The translations under genes were made by a program, and so were the position numbers. From Bacteroidota bacterium (lineage in GTDB: Bacteria; Bacteroidota; Bacteroidia; Chitinophagales; Chitinophagaceae): 32,058 nucleotides of DNA. Location of the stretch: assembly GCA_025363385.1 (NCBI GenBank), contig JANYEA010000040.1, positions 1 through 32,058 of the forward strand, read 5' to 3'. The notes under the pieces were generated by a model that made no database searches, was not told where the DNA came from, and worked only from the letters and a program-made list of their open reading frames with translations. This document shows positions 24,982-32,014 of this stretch, piece after piece (the stretch's first letter is position 1; each line of letters begins with the position of its first letter).

Positions 24982-26172
24982 TCATGAACCGTCAATGATT
25001 AACATAATCTTTTTAAGTGCATCAAGGCCAATTCCTCTGTATACGATTTGTGATTTTTTATTAATAAGGATATATGTAGGGAAGCTAACTACTTTATATC
25101 TATTGCAAATTTTAGGTATTGCAAAAGAGTCGCACACATTTTCCCAAGGGATATTTTGACCCTTAATATACTTAAGTGCATCATTACGTTGATCATTTGC
25201 GATTCCAATAATTTTTACTTTATTGAAACCTGATTTTTTATATAGTTCAACCATTAAAGGTGTTTGTTCTCTACATGGGCTACACCAACTACCCCAAAAA
25301 TCAAGTAAAGTATATCTGTCATCAGCTAAATCAATCTTTTCATTTGTATAAATTGAGTGGAGATCTAGAGGCAAGGCATTATCTCCAGTTTCGATTCCCA
25401 TCTGGTTGTCATTTTTAGCTAATCTTCTAATAGTGCATTTTTCACCATTTGAATCTAAAGAAACATACTCAAATTTATCATTAGAAAGATAAATTGTATC
25501 TCCCATATGATAAACAGGCAATTCCCAAATCTTACGATCCAGATTATTTCTAACAACGTATGTAAAGGAGTTTTTACTGTAAGTATTAGAAAGCATATTT
25601 CCAATTACAATTTGATATTTTATACCACCCTCAATAAAATCTCCAAATTTGTAAATTGGGCTAATCAAAACACCGTAATTAACTAGTTTGTCATTACTTT
25701 TCGAATTAAAAGAAAGCCCCGACTTTGTAGGTGTAACATAAATTACTCGTGTTTGTAGCTTATTCCCATCGAATATTTGGATATTTTCGAGTTTAACCTT
25801 CCCAGATTTTCCACATTCATATAACTTTTCGTCAGATAAATTATGATCACCATTACAATCAAAAGTCATAAAACATTTTCCGTTTATGAGCGTTTTAAAA
25901 ACTAAAAGTCTACATTTAGTTTCAATCGAATTAATAATTGCATCTTGAATATTTATAAACCCAATAGTTCCTTTAATTTTTTTCCCATTTATAAAAATAA
26001 TGGTATCAATCTTTAAGTCTGAGATGAATCTAAATACACCCCCATCAAATAGTGTATCTGCCTTAGTGTAACTTAATGGAATTGAAACTAAATCAGTCTT
26101 AGCTTGTGTTGGTAATCCACAATTTATTGCCAACATTGTAAATAAAATAATTGCAAGAAGTGTATTCCTCAT
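24982..26172 (-). CDS. TlpA-like thioredoxin-domain protein (secreted)
   Basis: The ATG at 26172 gives 396 residues and a clean signal peptide (MRNTLLAIILFTMLAINCGL); the longer frame would overlap the precursor gene. The N-terminal ~25-265 domain is beta-rich and of unknown role, with an EF-hand-like loop DCNGDHNLSDE at ~105-115 and several cysteines (C87, C100, C106, C120). C-terminal thioredoxin domain ~265-396 with the redox pair C297-S-P-C300 in FWGSWCSPCREQTP and the cis-proline in VSFPTYILI (P365). Acts in the periplasm, probably reducing or isomerising disulfides. It is 52 bp downstream of the 8-Cys precursor, which is the obvious candidate substrate. Confidence 0.88.
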   Translation of the reverse strand: MRNTLLAIILFTMLAINCGLPTQAKTDLVSIPLSYTKADTLFDGGVFRFISDLKIDTIIFINGKKIKGTIGFINIQDAIINSIETKCRLLVFKTLINGKCFMTFDCNGDHNLSDEKLYECGKSGKVKLENIQIFDGNKLQTRVIYVTPTKSGLSFNSKSNDKLVNYGVLISPIYKFGDFIEGGIKYQIVIGNMLSNTYSKNSFTYVVRNNLDRKIWELPVYHMGDTIYLSNDKFEYVSLDSNGEKCTIRRLAKNDNQMGIETGDNALPLDLHSIYTNEKIDLADDRYTLLDFWGSWCSPCREQTPLMVELYKKSGFNKVKIIGIANDQRNDALKYIKGQNIPWENVCDSFAIPKICNRYKVVSFPTYILINKKSQIVYRGIGLDALKKIMLIIDGS

Positions 26173-26224
26173 AGAAAATATTTTAATAAAGTCCAAAATG
26201 AATTGGACTTTATTTTCGTCAATC

Positions 26225-26443
26225 TTAACAAAATTGCTTACAAATTTCTGCGTTAGTATAATAGTTTCCTCCACAGGTTATAGCATACCCAGTATTAGTA
26301 CAAGCTGAAGCACAATTTGTGTTTAACACACATGTAGAGCTACAGGTTATTGTACCACAGCCACTACCCGCCATAATTTGTTTCATTTCATTACGACTAA
26401 GTTTGCCTTGTATATTTGCAAGGCTCATTTTTTTAGTTTTCAT
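26225..26443 (-). CDS. Cysteine-rich precursor peptide with GG-type leader (bacteriocin/RiPP-like)
   Basis: 72 residues from ATG at 26443, preceded by an A-rich stretch typical of Bacteroidota starts; a 35-residue N-terminal extension in the same frame is not credible. Leader residues 1-26: MKTKKMSLANIQGKLSRNEM then KQIMAG, ending in AG as the double-glycine equivalent. This is the style of the Bacteroidales GG-leader natural-product precursors (TIGR04149-like). The 46-residue core is rich in Cys, Thr, Ser and Asn, with eight cysteines (29, 34, 38, 44, 48, 57, 68, 72), including three CX3C pairs. Cleavage after G26 by the C39 exporter is expected. It is flanked by two thiol-redox genes. Activity (antibacterial, signalling) is unknown. 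Confidence 0.88.
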   Translation of the reverse strand: MKTKKMSLANIQGKLSRNEMKQIMAGSGCGTITCSSTCVLNTNCASACTNTGYAITCGGNYYTNAEICKQFC

Positions 26444-26473
26444 TTTTATTTTTTTAAAGTGAACTAATAATTT

Positions 26474-26550
26474 GCCTGTAGTTTTTAGCTTCAACAGGCT
26501 TTGGCTGCATGGCAATTTGTGTGTACAGCACAAACTTAGTTCCGCCATGC
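26474..26550 (-). promoter_or_regulatory. Hairpins and possible -7 box in the precursor leader region
   Basis: In the 122 bp between the VKOR fusion and the precursor, three perfect short inverted repeats occur. GCCATGC (26544-26550) pairs with GCATGGC (26507-26513) and encloses CACAAA (26529-26534) / TTTGTG (26516-26521). GCCTGT (26474-26479) pairs with ACAGGC (26494-26499). TAAGTTTG on the minus strand (26538-26531) fits the -7 consensus, with no clear -33 partner. These could permit separate, higher expression of the precursor. Confidence 0.4.
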
Positions 26551-26565
26551 TTTTCTTGCAGGGAA

Positions 26566-28188
26566 CTATTCTGCTAGAAAATATATTAAATCCTCAATAC
26601 CGTATGCATCAGGGATTTTATGTCCATTTATAAAAAAAGTTGGGGTCGCAGTAATCTCCATTGCCTTACACCACTTATCCATTGCATCTATTTTATTTCC
26701 CTGTAATGTTAATTCCGTTTTCATTGGATATTTTACGGCGAAATTATCATAATCTTTCTTCTCGGCTAAATACCAATCATCCAAGGCTTGTTTAATCTTT
26801 GAATCGTTTTTTTGTTCTGCTATAGCCAATAAATGCACAGCTGGTTTATAAGAATGCAATTCTGGGCTATTTTGGGTTGCAAAGATTATTTTAGCTTTAA
26901 TATTTGTATTCTCTTCAATCAGTTTTTCCAATTTTGGATGAGCTTTTGCACATGGCCCGCAATAAGGGCTACATACTTTTATTAGTGTATTGGATGCATT
27001 AGGGTTTCCCAAATCAATTCCCAATCCGTCAAAAGGAACGGTTATGATTTTTTGTTTCTTCAAAAGTGTTTCAAAGATTTCTTCGTTGAATTTAATACGC
27101 AAATATTCCCGTTTTGTGTGTTTCATTTCCTGCACATGTTGTATATATGGTTTAATTGAAAACCAAATCATTACAGGCAAAACATACAGAAAAATTGTTT
27201 CAATAACTATAAGAACAGCATTCCCAGAAATTGTTTGTAATAAATTAGTTAACAATATATTTATTGCACCCAATACAAGTAAAGCCTGTACAGCTAGACA
27301 AAGTACACACCATTGTTTTGCTATACGCCACTGATAATAAATAGAAAACGCCGTATAAGGCAATGCAACTAAGTTTAAAAATGCTATAACTGAAATACCC
27401 CCTTTTATTGTATTTACAAGGAAGAGAATAGATATTAGACCGCCTGTAAAATAGAAAAATCCAACTTCACTCCAACTTAGCCACGAAAATATTTTTGATC
27501 GCTTCCCTGTTAATATAGAGTTACAATTTCCCTTAATCATCCCGGTACATACTTTTTGTAAAAATGGATTCGATTTGTCAATTTCATACCAAAGCAAAGC
27601 AATAGTAACCATTGTTCCAACCCATAGAATAAGATATTGCAGGCAAATACCAACAGCACTTAAAGAATCGTTATACCCTGAAGTACGAATACTTTTAATA
27701 AGAAATGAAAATGAAAGGAAAGTCAATATAACTACTAACGATATGGGTAAAATCTTCTTAATTAGGGCATCTAATTTATGTTTCGAATACTCTTTTTCTC
27801 CAGATTCCTCATAAGGCTCTGTAACTAAACAGATGCCTTTCCATTTTCTAAAAAATATTTCTCTACTTTCACTTATGACTTTATTATTACTTCCAGAAAT
27901 AGATTTAATAGAATCTTTAGTTATTTCTGTTATAATCGAAATATTACTTTCAATCCCATTTGTATAGGCAAGAAAAGGGGTAGCTATTGAATCTATATAA
28001 TCTTGTTCAAACTTATAAGCAGCATTAGGTATATTCCATTTATTCAAAGAATCGCTGAAACAGAGAAAACTTGGATAATCGGGATGATTTTGTAATGTTT
28101 CATTAACTGTTGTGCTATTAACTTTAACCTTGAGTAAATTAAGATATGTAATTAACAACTTAACATTAGGTTCATAATGATTAAACAT
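26566..28188 (-). CDS. C39-like / VKOR / DsbA-thioredoxin fusion, disulfide-forming membrane protein
   Basis: 540 residues. Residues ~1-125 look like a C39 peptidase fold (LQNHPDYPSFLCFSDSLN, FFRKWKGICLVTEP) but without the catalytic Cys-Gly-Pro and His of an active protease. Residues ~145-345 are a five-helix VKOR domain with loop cysteines C214 and C222 and the active-site C294-V-L-C297. Residues ~375-540 form a thioredoxin/DsbA domain with C410-G-P-C413 (preceded by C406) and cis-Pro in ATPTFFING. VKOR-Trx fusions oxidise periplasmic thiols using quinone. First gene of the cluster and 122 bp before the 8-Cys precursor, so it is the likely oxidant for it; the N-terminal domain may bind the leader (inference). 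Confidence 0.9.
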   Translation of the reverse strand: MFNHYEPNVKLLITYLNLLKVKVNSTTVNETLQNHPDYPSFLCFSDSLNKWNIPNAAYKFEQDYIDSIATPFLAYTNGIESNISIITEITKDSIKSISGSNNKVISESREIFFRKWKGICLVTEPYEESGEKEYSKHKLDALIKKILPISLVVILTFLSFSFLIKSIRTSGYNDSLSAVGICLQYLILWVGTMVTIALLWYEIDKSNPFLQKVCTGMIKGNCNSILTGKRSKIFSWLSWSEVGFFYFTGGLISILFLVNTIKGGISVIAFLNLVALPYTAFSIYYQWRIAKQWCVLCLAVQALLVLGAINILLTNLLQTISGNAVLIVIETIFLYVLPVMIWFSIKPYIQHVQEMKHTKREYLRIKFNEEIFETLLKKQKIITVPFDGLGIDLGNPNASNTLIKVCSPYCGPCAKAHPKLEKLIEENTNIKAKIIFATQNSPELHSYKPAVHLLAIAEQKNDSKIKQALDDWYLAEKKDYDNFAVKYPMKTELTLQGNKIDAMDKWCKAMEITATPTFFINGHKIPDAYGIEDLIYFLAE

Positions 28189-28566
28189 ACTTTCAGGGAT
28201 TTAAACTAAAACATAAAGTTTTACAAACGAACTGAATAATGAATCAGCTCTTAATCTTGAATACCCTACAAATAAATGATACTATTAGATTTTGATCCAT
28301 TTTCAAGGCTTATTTTATATTTATTCAAAATATTTTTAAATAAAAAAACGATTACAGGCTCTTATATATATACCGTATTTTAAGACTAAACTTAGTATCT
28401 GTTCTTCAACTAAAAAAAACAGATATCTGCTTTTTTTAGTTGAAGAACAGGGTATATATAATACTATAACTATTTGCTAAACTTTGTGCAGAAATATAAA
28501 AGTTAAAATTTATTCATATATTTATTACTACTCCCCCTAGCATCTAAATCCATTAAATATATTTTA
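28189..28566. promoter_or_regulatory. Divergent intergenic region between peptide cluster and response regulator
   Basis: 378 bp, very AT-rich, no gene. It must carry the promoters of both the minus-strand cluster (ATG at 28188) and the plus-strand regulator (ATG at 28567). No perfect TTTG/TAnnTTTG pair was found on either strand. A 52-bp palindrome lies at 28399-28450. Confidence 0.6.
28399..28450. repeat. 52-bp near-perfect palindrome
   Basis: The arm CTGTTCTTCAACTAAAAAAA (28399-28418) is the exact reverse complement of 28431-28450. Between them a mismatched pair (A28419 and C28430) and a perfect 10-bp palindrome CAGATATCTG (28420-28429) complete a structure with no loop and 25 of 26 pairs matched. 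It lies 117 bp before the response regulator ATG and 210 bp before the cluster start. A T run is internal, not terminal, so it is not a simple terminator. Confidence 0.95.
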
Positions 28567-29241
28567 ATGATATCTATTATACTGGCGGAAGATCATCAAA
28601 AAATGCGGGAAGCTCTAGTATCAATTATAAGAAGTCAAAAAGGTTACCATATTTCTTTTGAAGCAGAAAATGGTTATCAGTTACTTTTAGAGTTAGCAGC
28701 AACAAAAAAACTGCCAAATATAGCGCTGATAGATGTACAAATGCCTGTTATGGACGGACTAGCTGTAACTAATTATATTCACCATCATTATCCGACTATT
28801 AAAATATTGGCAGTTTCAGGTTATTCCAACCATACAATTGTTCATGATATAATTGAGGCCGGAGCAGTTGGATATATTATTAAAGACAACTTTAAACAGT
28901 CACTTCCAAAAGCCTTATTATCATTAAATAATGATTGTATTTTTATTGACGAAATGATAGAAGGCTTTCAATTAAAAAAAGATATATATCATAATAGCAC
29001 TCTCGAAACAATAAAAACTGAGTTACCCCTATTATCTAAAAACGAGATGGTCTTTCTTCAGCTTGTTGCTACCTCCATTACATACGAACAGATAGCCGAT
29101 TTAATGAACATTTCTAATGACACAATTTATAATTACCAAAGAAGTTTAAAAAATAAATTAGGATTAGGATGTAGACATGAGTTTATGATTTATGCACTTC
29201 AAAACGGATATGCAAAAGTTGCCAAATTAAAGACTCGTTGA
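28567..29241 (+). CDS. NarL/LuxR-type response regulator
   Basis: 224 residues. Receiver domain ~1-125: acidic pair E8/D9 (LAEDH), phospho-acceptor D56 (ALIDVQMP), switch S84 (LAVSGYS) and K106 (YIIKDNF), so phosphorylation looks possible. LuxR-type HTH ~150-215 (LSKNEMVFLQLVATSITYEQ, then IADLMNISNDTIYNYQ and LKNKLGLG). No partner histidine kinase is visible in the window. It is transcribed away from the peptide cluster across a shared intergenic region holding a 52-bp palindrome, so it is a candidate regulator of the cluster; this is positional inference only. Confidence 0.93.
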   Translation: MISIILAEDHQKMREALVSIIRSQKGYHISFEAENGYQLLLELAATKKLPNIALIDVQMPVMDGLAVTNYIHHHYPTIKILAVSGYSNHTIVHDIIEAGAVGYIIKDNFKQSLPKALLSLNNDCIFIDEMIEGFQLKKDIYHNSTLETIKTELPLLSKNEMVFLQLVATSITYEQIADLMNISNDTIYNYQRSLKNKLGLGCRHEFMIYALQNGYAKVAKLKTR

Positions 29242-29244
29242 ATG

Positions 29245-29758
29245 ATTGAAAAATTGAGATTACAGGTCGAAAAAAGTATGCAGAACTTGAATAGCAACTG
29301 GGTAATTTGAAATTTGTACACGAAAAAAAACTGATCTGTCGTTGGATCTATAAAGAGATCATTGTAGATGTAATGCCCACAGATGAAAAAATCTTAGGAT
29401 TCTCAAATCAATCGTACGGAAAAGGAATACCAAATGCAATCGAATACAAACTGGAGGAAGATCTGTCAATTAATATCCTCCCACTTGCATATTATTTAGG
29501 ATGCAAACTCGAGGCCTTGTTTAATCGCGGATGAACGACTTGTAATTAAGTAAGGATCTGGAAGATATTGTGGTCCTCCTGAATTATGCAGCACAATTGG
29601 TTGACGATATTTCAAACTGTGAAGCAGCACTCAAATCATTTGTCACAGAACGATTTGCTGAACTACAAAATCATCCATCTATTCAGGAAGCAATCTTCTG
29701 CGTTTTACCCTCAGGTGAAAACGAAACAGCTAATGTCAAGCTATATTATTCATTATGA
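29245..29758 (+). pseudogene. Broken AbiEii/AbiGii-like nucleotidyltransferase
   Basis: Three pieces of one protein can be read across different frames. TGRKKYAELE stops at a TAG (29292-29294) and continues as QLGNLKFVHEKKLICRW, then VDVMPTDEKILGFSNQSY, AIEYKLEEDLSINILP and LGCKLEALFNRG to a TGA at 29532. The next part, KDLEDIVVLLNYAAQL, is in another frame, ending near 29758. CRW..(D/E)xxVDVMPTDExILGF, the KLEA and the DLEDIVVLL motifs are those of the AbiEii-like nucleotidyltransferase family (toxin half of AbiE-type systems and relatives). One nonsense codon plus one frameshift and a missing N-terminus make it non-functional. Antitoxin partner not seen. Confidence 0.8.
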
Positions 29759-29783
29759 CTACTATCTTAAACTTGGCCTAGTA

Positions 29784-30347
29784 TTATTTCTTTTTAATAC
29801 CACAAAACGAATTTGGTGTCATACACAAATATGCCGCAAGAAGTCGGTCAGAGATTCTCTTGCTATTAACCATCCAGGAATTTCCATCCGTTATTCTATC
29901 ATATCGCTCATTTAATGTAAGCATTAAAAGGTCTGTATGTGTTTCATATTGCTTTACCTGATTTTCTGCAATAATTTTGAAATGAAAATTGAGCTCCCTA
30001 TGTCGTTCAAGCAAATCATCAAGATCAGTTTTATGAATATAATTAACAATACTAGGTTCAACACACCTTATAATATAATTGCATTGAAGGCCCCCGAAAA
30101 AACTATTGGCAGCAACCATCCACTCATCTTCTTTGGCTAGTTCCATGATGACCTCTTTGCACCCTGATTCAAAATATAGTTTCATTAACCCCTTAACAAC
30201 AAAGGTCATTTTATCACATACTGCCCCCTCTTGCAACCAAACCTGCCCCCTTCTTAATTCTTTTATCTTAACTACCTTCATTAACCCGGCAGCAGCTTCC
30301 GCTGAAAGAGGGCGAATGGAATTCAGATATTGAAAAAGTGCTACCAT
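29784..30347 (-). CDS. Crp/Fnr-family transcriptional regulator
   Basis: 187 residues. Cyclic-nucleotide-binding-like beta barrel ~1-120 (LRRGQVWLQEGAVCDKMTFV, VKGLMKLYFESGCKEVIMEL, FFGG), dimer helix ~125-150 (RHRELNFHFKIIAENQVKQY), and a C-terminal HTH ~160-187 (NSKRISDRLLAAYLCMTPNS). The length is usual for the short Bacteroidota Crp/Fnr proteins. The recognition-helix region is atypical: the common pattern is TPETLSR with an arginine, here TPNSFCGIKKK, so specificity or DNA binding may be altered. Starts immediately after the stop of the PorV-like gene (TAAATG), as third gene of the operon. Confidence 0.87.
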   Translation of the reverse strand: MVALFQYLNSIRPLSAEAAAGLMKVVKIKELRRGQVWLQEGAVCDKMTFVVKGLMKLYFESGCKEVIMELAKEDEWMVAANSFFGGLQCNYIIRCVEPSIVNYIHKTDLDDLLERHRELNFHFKIIAENQVKQYETHTDLLMLTLNERYDRITDGNSWMVNSKRISDRLLAAYLCMTPNSFCGIKKK

Positions 30348-31340
30348 TTATTGAAAATTTCCAATACCTAAATGCAGGCCAAAACCAAAAGCATTCTGAA
30401 ATGGGGAGACCGCCGCAATAGTTCCAAAAGGAACGAGATAATGAAAATCAAGTCCCCAGCTTTGATCCTTGATAAAACCCTGATAGCCTACACCAAGAGA
30501 GAAAAATTTACGATTGCCTTCAAACTGATTCTCCAAGTTTATCCCACCCCTCAAAAAGAACTGATTCAAAAAACCAAATTCAAGGCCAGCAGAAATGCTC
30601 AAATTGTTTAGGTCAGCACTTAATTTAGGATCCAACATTTTTTTTAGATCTATACCAACTACTATCTGTGAACCATCAACCTCACTGATACCCGTATAAC
30701 CTATACCAATTCCCAAACTGGTGGGCAGGCTGCTATTCGCACCAATATTAGAAAGCGAAGCACCCCATTCTATTTTATTATTGGCGTCTCCCCCGATATA
30801 AGTAAACTGGTAATAACTGAGGTCACTAGTGACAGAATAGATATTTTTAGGTATTAAGCTGAATTGATTCTGTCCCAAAAATCGCAATGCAAGGCCCAGA
30901 GATGTTCTTGCATTCAGCTGTAAGGAATATGAAGTTCCCAAATTATATTCCCTTGCATTGTAAGTGGCAAGTGAAGCTCCATTGTTATCACGTGTTGTAA
31001 TAGTACCCATATCGAGATAATTAAGTGACACCCCCAAAGCAGAAGTATTAAATACATTGCCTAAGTAACTAACATTTATAAACCTAGTATCATTGCTAAT
31101 CGCAGCAAGCCAAGGAGTATAATTCACTGCAACTTGGTGGAAGTTCTGAATGAAAGCTGTCTTTGCCACATTGTATCCGAGCTGTTGGTTCTCAATTGCA
31201 GTAGCGATTCCGCAATCCCCCATCGCTAGCCCACGACTGGAAGAAGGAATTTTTAAACTTGGAAATACGGTAACTAAAGGATCCAATGTCTGTGCTAAAC
31301 CAAAAAGTGGGAATAATATAATTACTAAAATAATTTTCAT
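30348..31340 (-). CDS. PorV/PorQ-like outer-membrane beta-barrel protein
   Basis: 330 residues. Signal peptide MKIILVIILFPLFGLAQ, then the landmark SSSRGLAMGDCGIATA and a run of amphipathic strands (VNYTPWLAAISNDTRFINVS, ALGVSLNYLDMGTI, TSLGLALRFLGQ, EWGASLSNIG, GIGIGYTG), ending GFGLHLGIGNFQ. The pattern R..(A)MGD.G.A together with YTPWL and SNIG is that of the PorV/PorQ (UPF0164-like) family; PorV is the shuttle protein of type IX secretion. Its ATG overlaps the stop of the lipoprotein gene (ATGA) and its stop abuts the Crp/Fnr ATG. It may be a paralogue rather than the housekeeping PorV; no T9SS core gene is nearby. Confidence 0.82.
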   Translation of the reverse strand: MKIILVIILFPLFGLAQTLDPLVTVFPSLKIPSSSRGLAMGDCGIATAIENQQLGYNVAKTAFIQNFHQVAVNYTPWLAAISNDTRFINVSYLGNVFNTSALGVSLNYLDMGTITTRDNNGASLATYNAREYNLGTSYSLQLNARTSLGLALRFLGQNQFSLIPKNIYSVTSDLSYYQFTYIGGDANNKIEWGASLSNIGANSSLPTSLGIGIGYTGISEVDGSQIVVGIDLKKMLDPKLSADLNNLSISAGLEFGFLNQFFLRGGINLENQFEGNRKFFSLGVGYQGFIKDQSWGLDFHYLVPFGTIAAVSPFQNAFGFGLHLGIGNFQ

Positions 31341-32014
31341 TGTATAACTAATTGTTTGTGTACTGTATCTGAAATTTTGCCAAGATCATCTATTACATAA
31401 AGACCAATATCATGTGTTCCTTTTGCGTGAAATGTCCATTCCATATTCGGCACAGTTGTAATTATGGATTGACCGTTGATTGAAAAATGGTATTCACGGA
31501 TAACTCCATCCGAGTCATGGCTGTTCGATGCATCAAAATGATAAGGCCAATTCTGCAACTGGTTATTATCAAGTGGGATAAAGAAAAAATCAGGAACAGC
31601 CCCTTTATTTGCATGACTGTTAACAATCAACTGTTTTTCACTGACTTTTCCTAAACGATCAGTCAATAAGCAATCAATCGAATACATACCTACGGTATCA
31701 ATTGTGCAATAAACAGCTATGCTATCCATCACTGGCAAGGGGCCTTTGTTTATCACATCTTCACCTCGATACATGATATGAATTTTACCACTGGTATCTG
31801 TTAACTGGAGATTAAGTTGATTATTTGGACTGCTGCAATAAAAAACGACTCTTCCATTATTTGTCCAATTAATATTGTTGTAATTCTTTTCCCTGATACT
31901 AATGGTATCCTTGTTAAAATTCAAACCTGGAGGTGGTGCGCTGTTATATAATGATTCGTATTTGTTGCTACACCCTATTAAAAAAAATAAAAAGATAAAT
32001 AACTTGTTTTTCAT
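31337..32014 (-). CDS. Lipoprotein with PKD-like domain
   Basis: 225 residues from ATG at 32014; a start at 32056 would add a non-signal extension. Lipoprotein signal MKNKLFIFLFFLIGCSN with lipobox cysteine C15. The rest is beta-sandwich-like: AVYCTIDTVGMYSIDCLLTD, then a PKD-like repeat with YHFDASNSHDSDGVIREYHF and GTHDIGLYVIDDLGKISDTV, which matches the D.S.S.D.DG.I..Y.(W/F) pattern. Probably cell-surface or outer-membrane anchored and perhaps carbohydrate- or protein-binding. It overlaps the PorV-like gene by 4 bp, so the two are co-translated; the upstream context lies beyond the right edge. Confidence 0.83.
   Translation of the reverse strand: MKNKLFIFLFFLIGCSNKYESLYNSAPPPGLNFNKDTISIREKNYNNINWTNNGRVVFYCSSPNNQLNLQLTDTSGKIHIMYRGEDVINKGPLPVMDSIAVYCTIDTVGMYSIDCLLTDRLGKVSEKQLIVNSHANKGAVPDFFFIPLDNNQLQNWPYHFDASNSHDSDGVIREYHFSINGQSIITTVPNMEWTFHAKGTHDIGLYVIDDLGKISDTVHKQLVIQ

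Larger units (their letters stand above)
18093..28188 (-). other. Disulfide-rich, possibly glycosylated secreted-peptide (RiPP/bacteriocin-like) gene cluster
   Basis: Eight co-directional genes: C39-like/VKOR/DsbA fusion, 8-Cys precursor with GG-type leader, TlpA-like thioredoxin, three glycosyltransferase-like proteins, C39-ABC exporter, and HlyD adaptor. Known logic: C39 exporters remove GG-type leaders during export; glycocin clusters combine such an exporter, thiol oxidases and a glycosyltransferase. Here the components are Bacteroidota types. Gaps of more than 100 bp before the precursor, the DUF6625-like gene and the exporter may mark internal promoters or processing. No immunity gene is recognisable. 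Confidence 0.68.

Noticed and set aside
26173..26274. Longer start of the TlpA-like protein at 26274
   Set aside because: It would overlap the precursor gene by 50 bp and bury the signal peptide; ATG at 26172 gives a proper secreted protein.
26444..26548. 35-residue N-terminal extension of the precursor peptide (starting MAELSLCCTH)
   Set aside because: Leader peptides of this class start a few residues before the LSRNEM motif; the extension covers hairpins of the intergenic region and lacks leader character.
28451..28500. Promoter of the response regulator (TATTTGCTAAACTTTG)
   Set aside because: TTTG elements are present but neither matches TAnnTTTG exactly nor has a -33 TTTG at about 20 bp, so no promoter is called.
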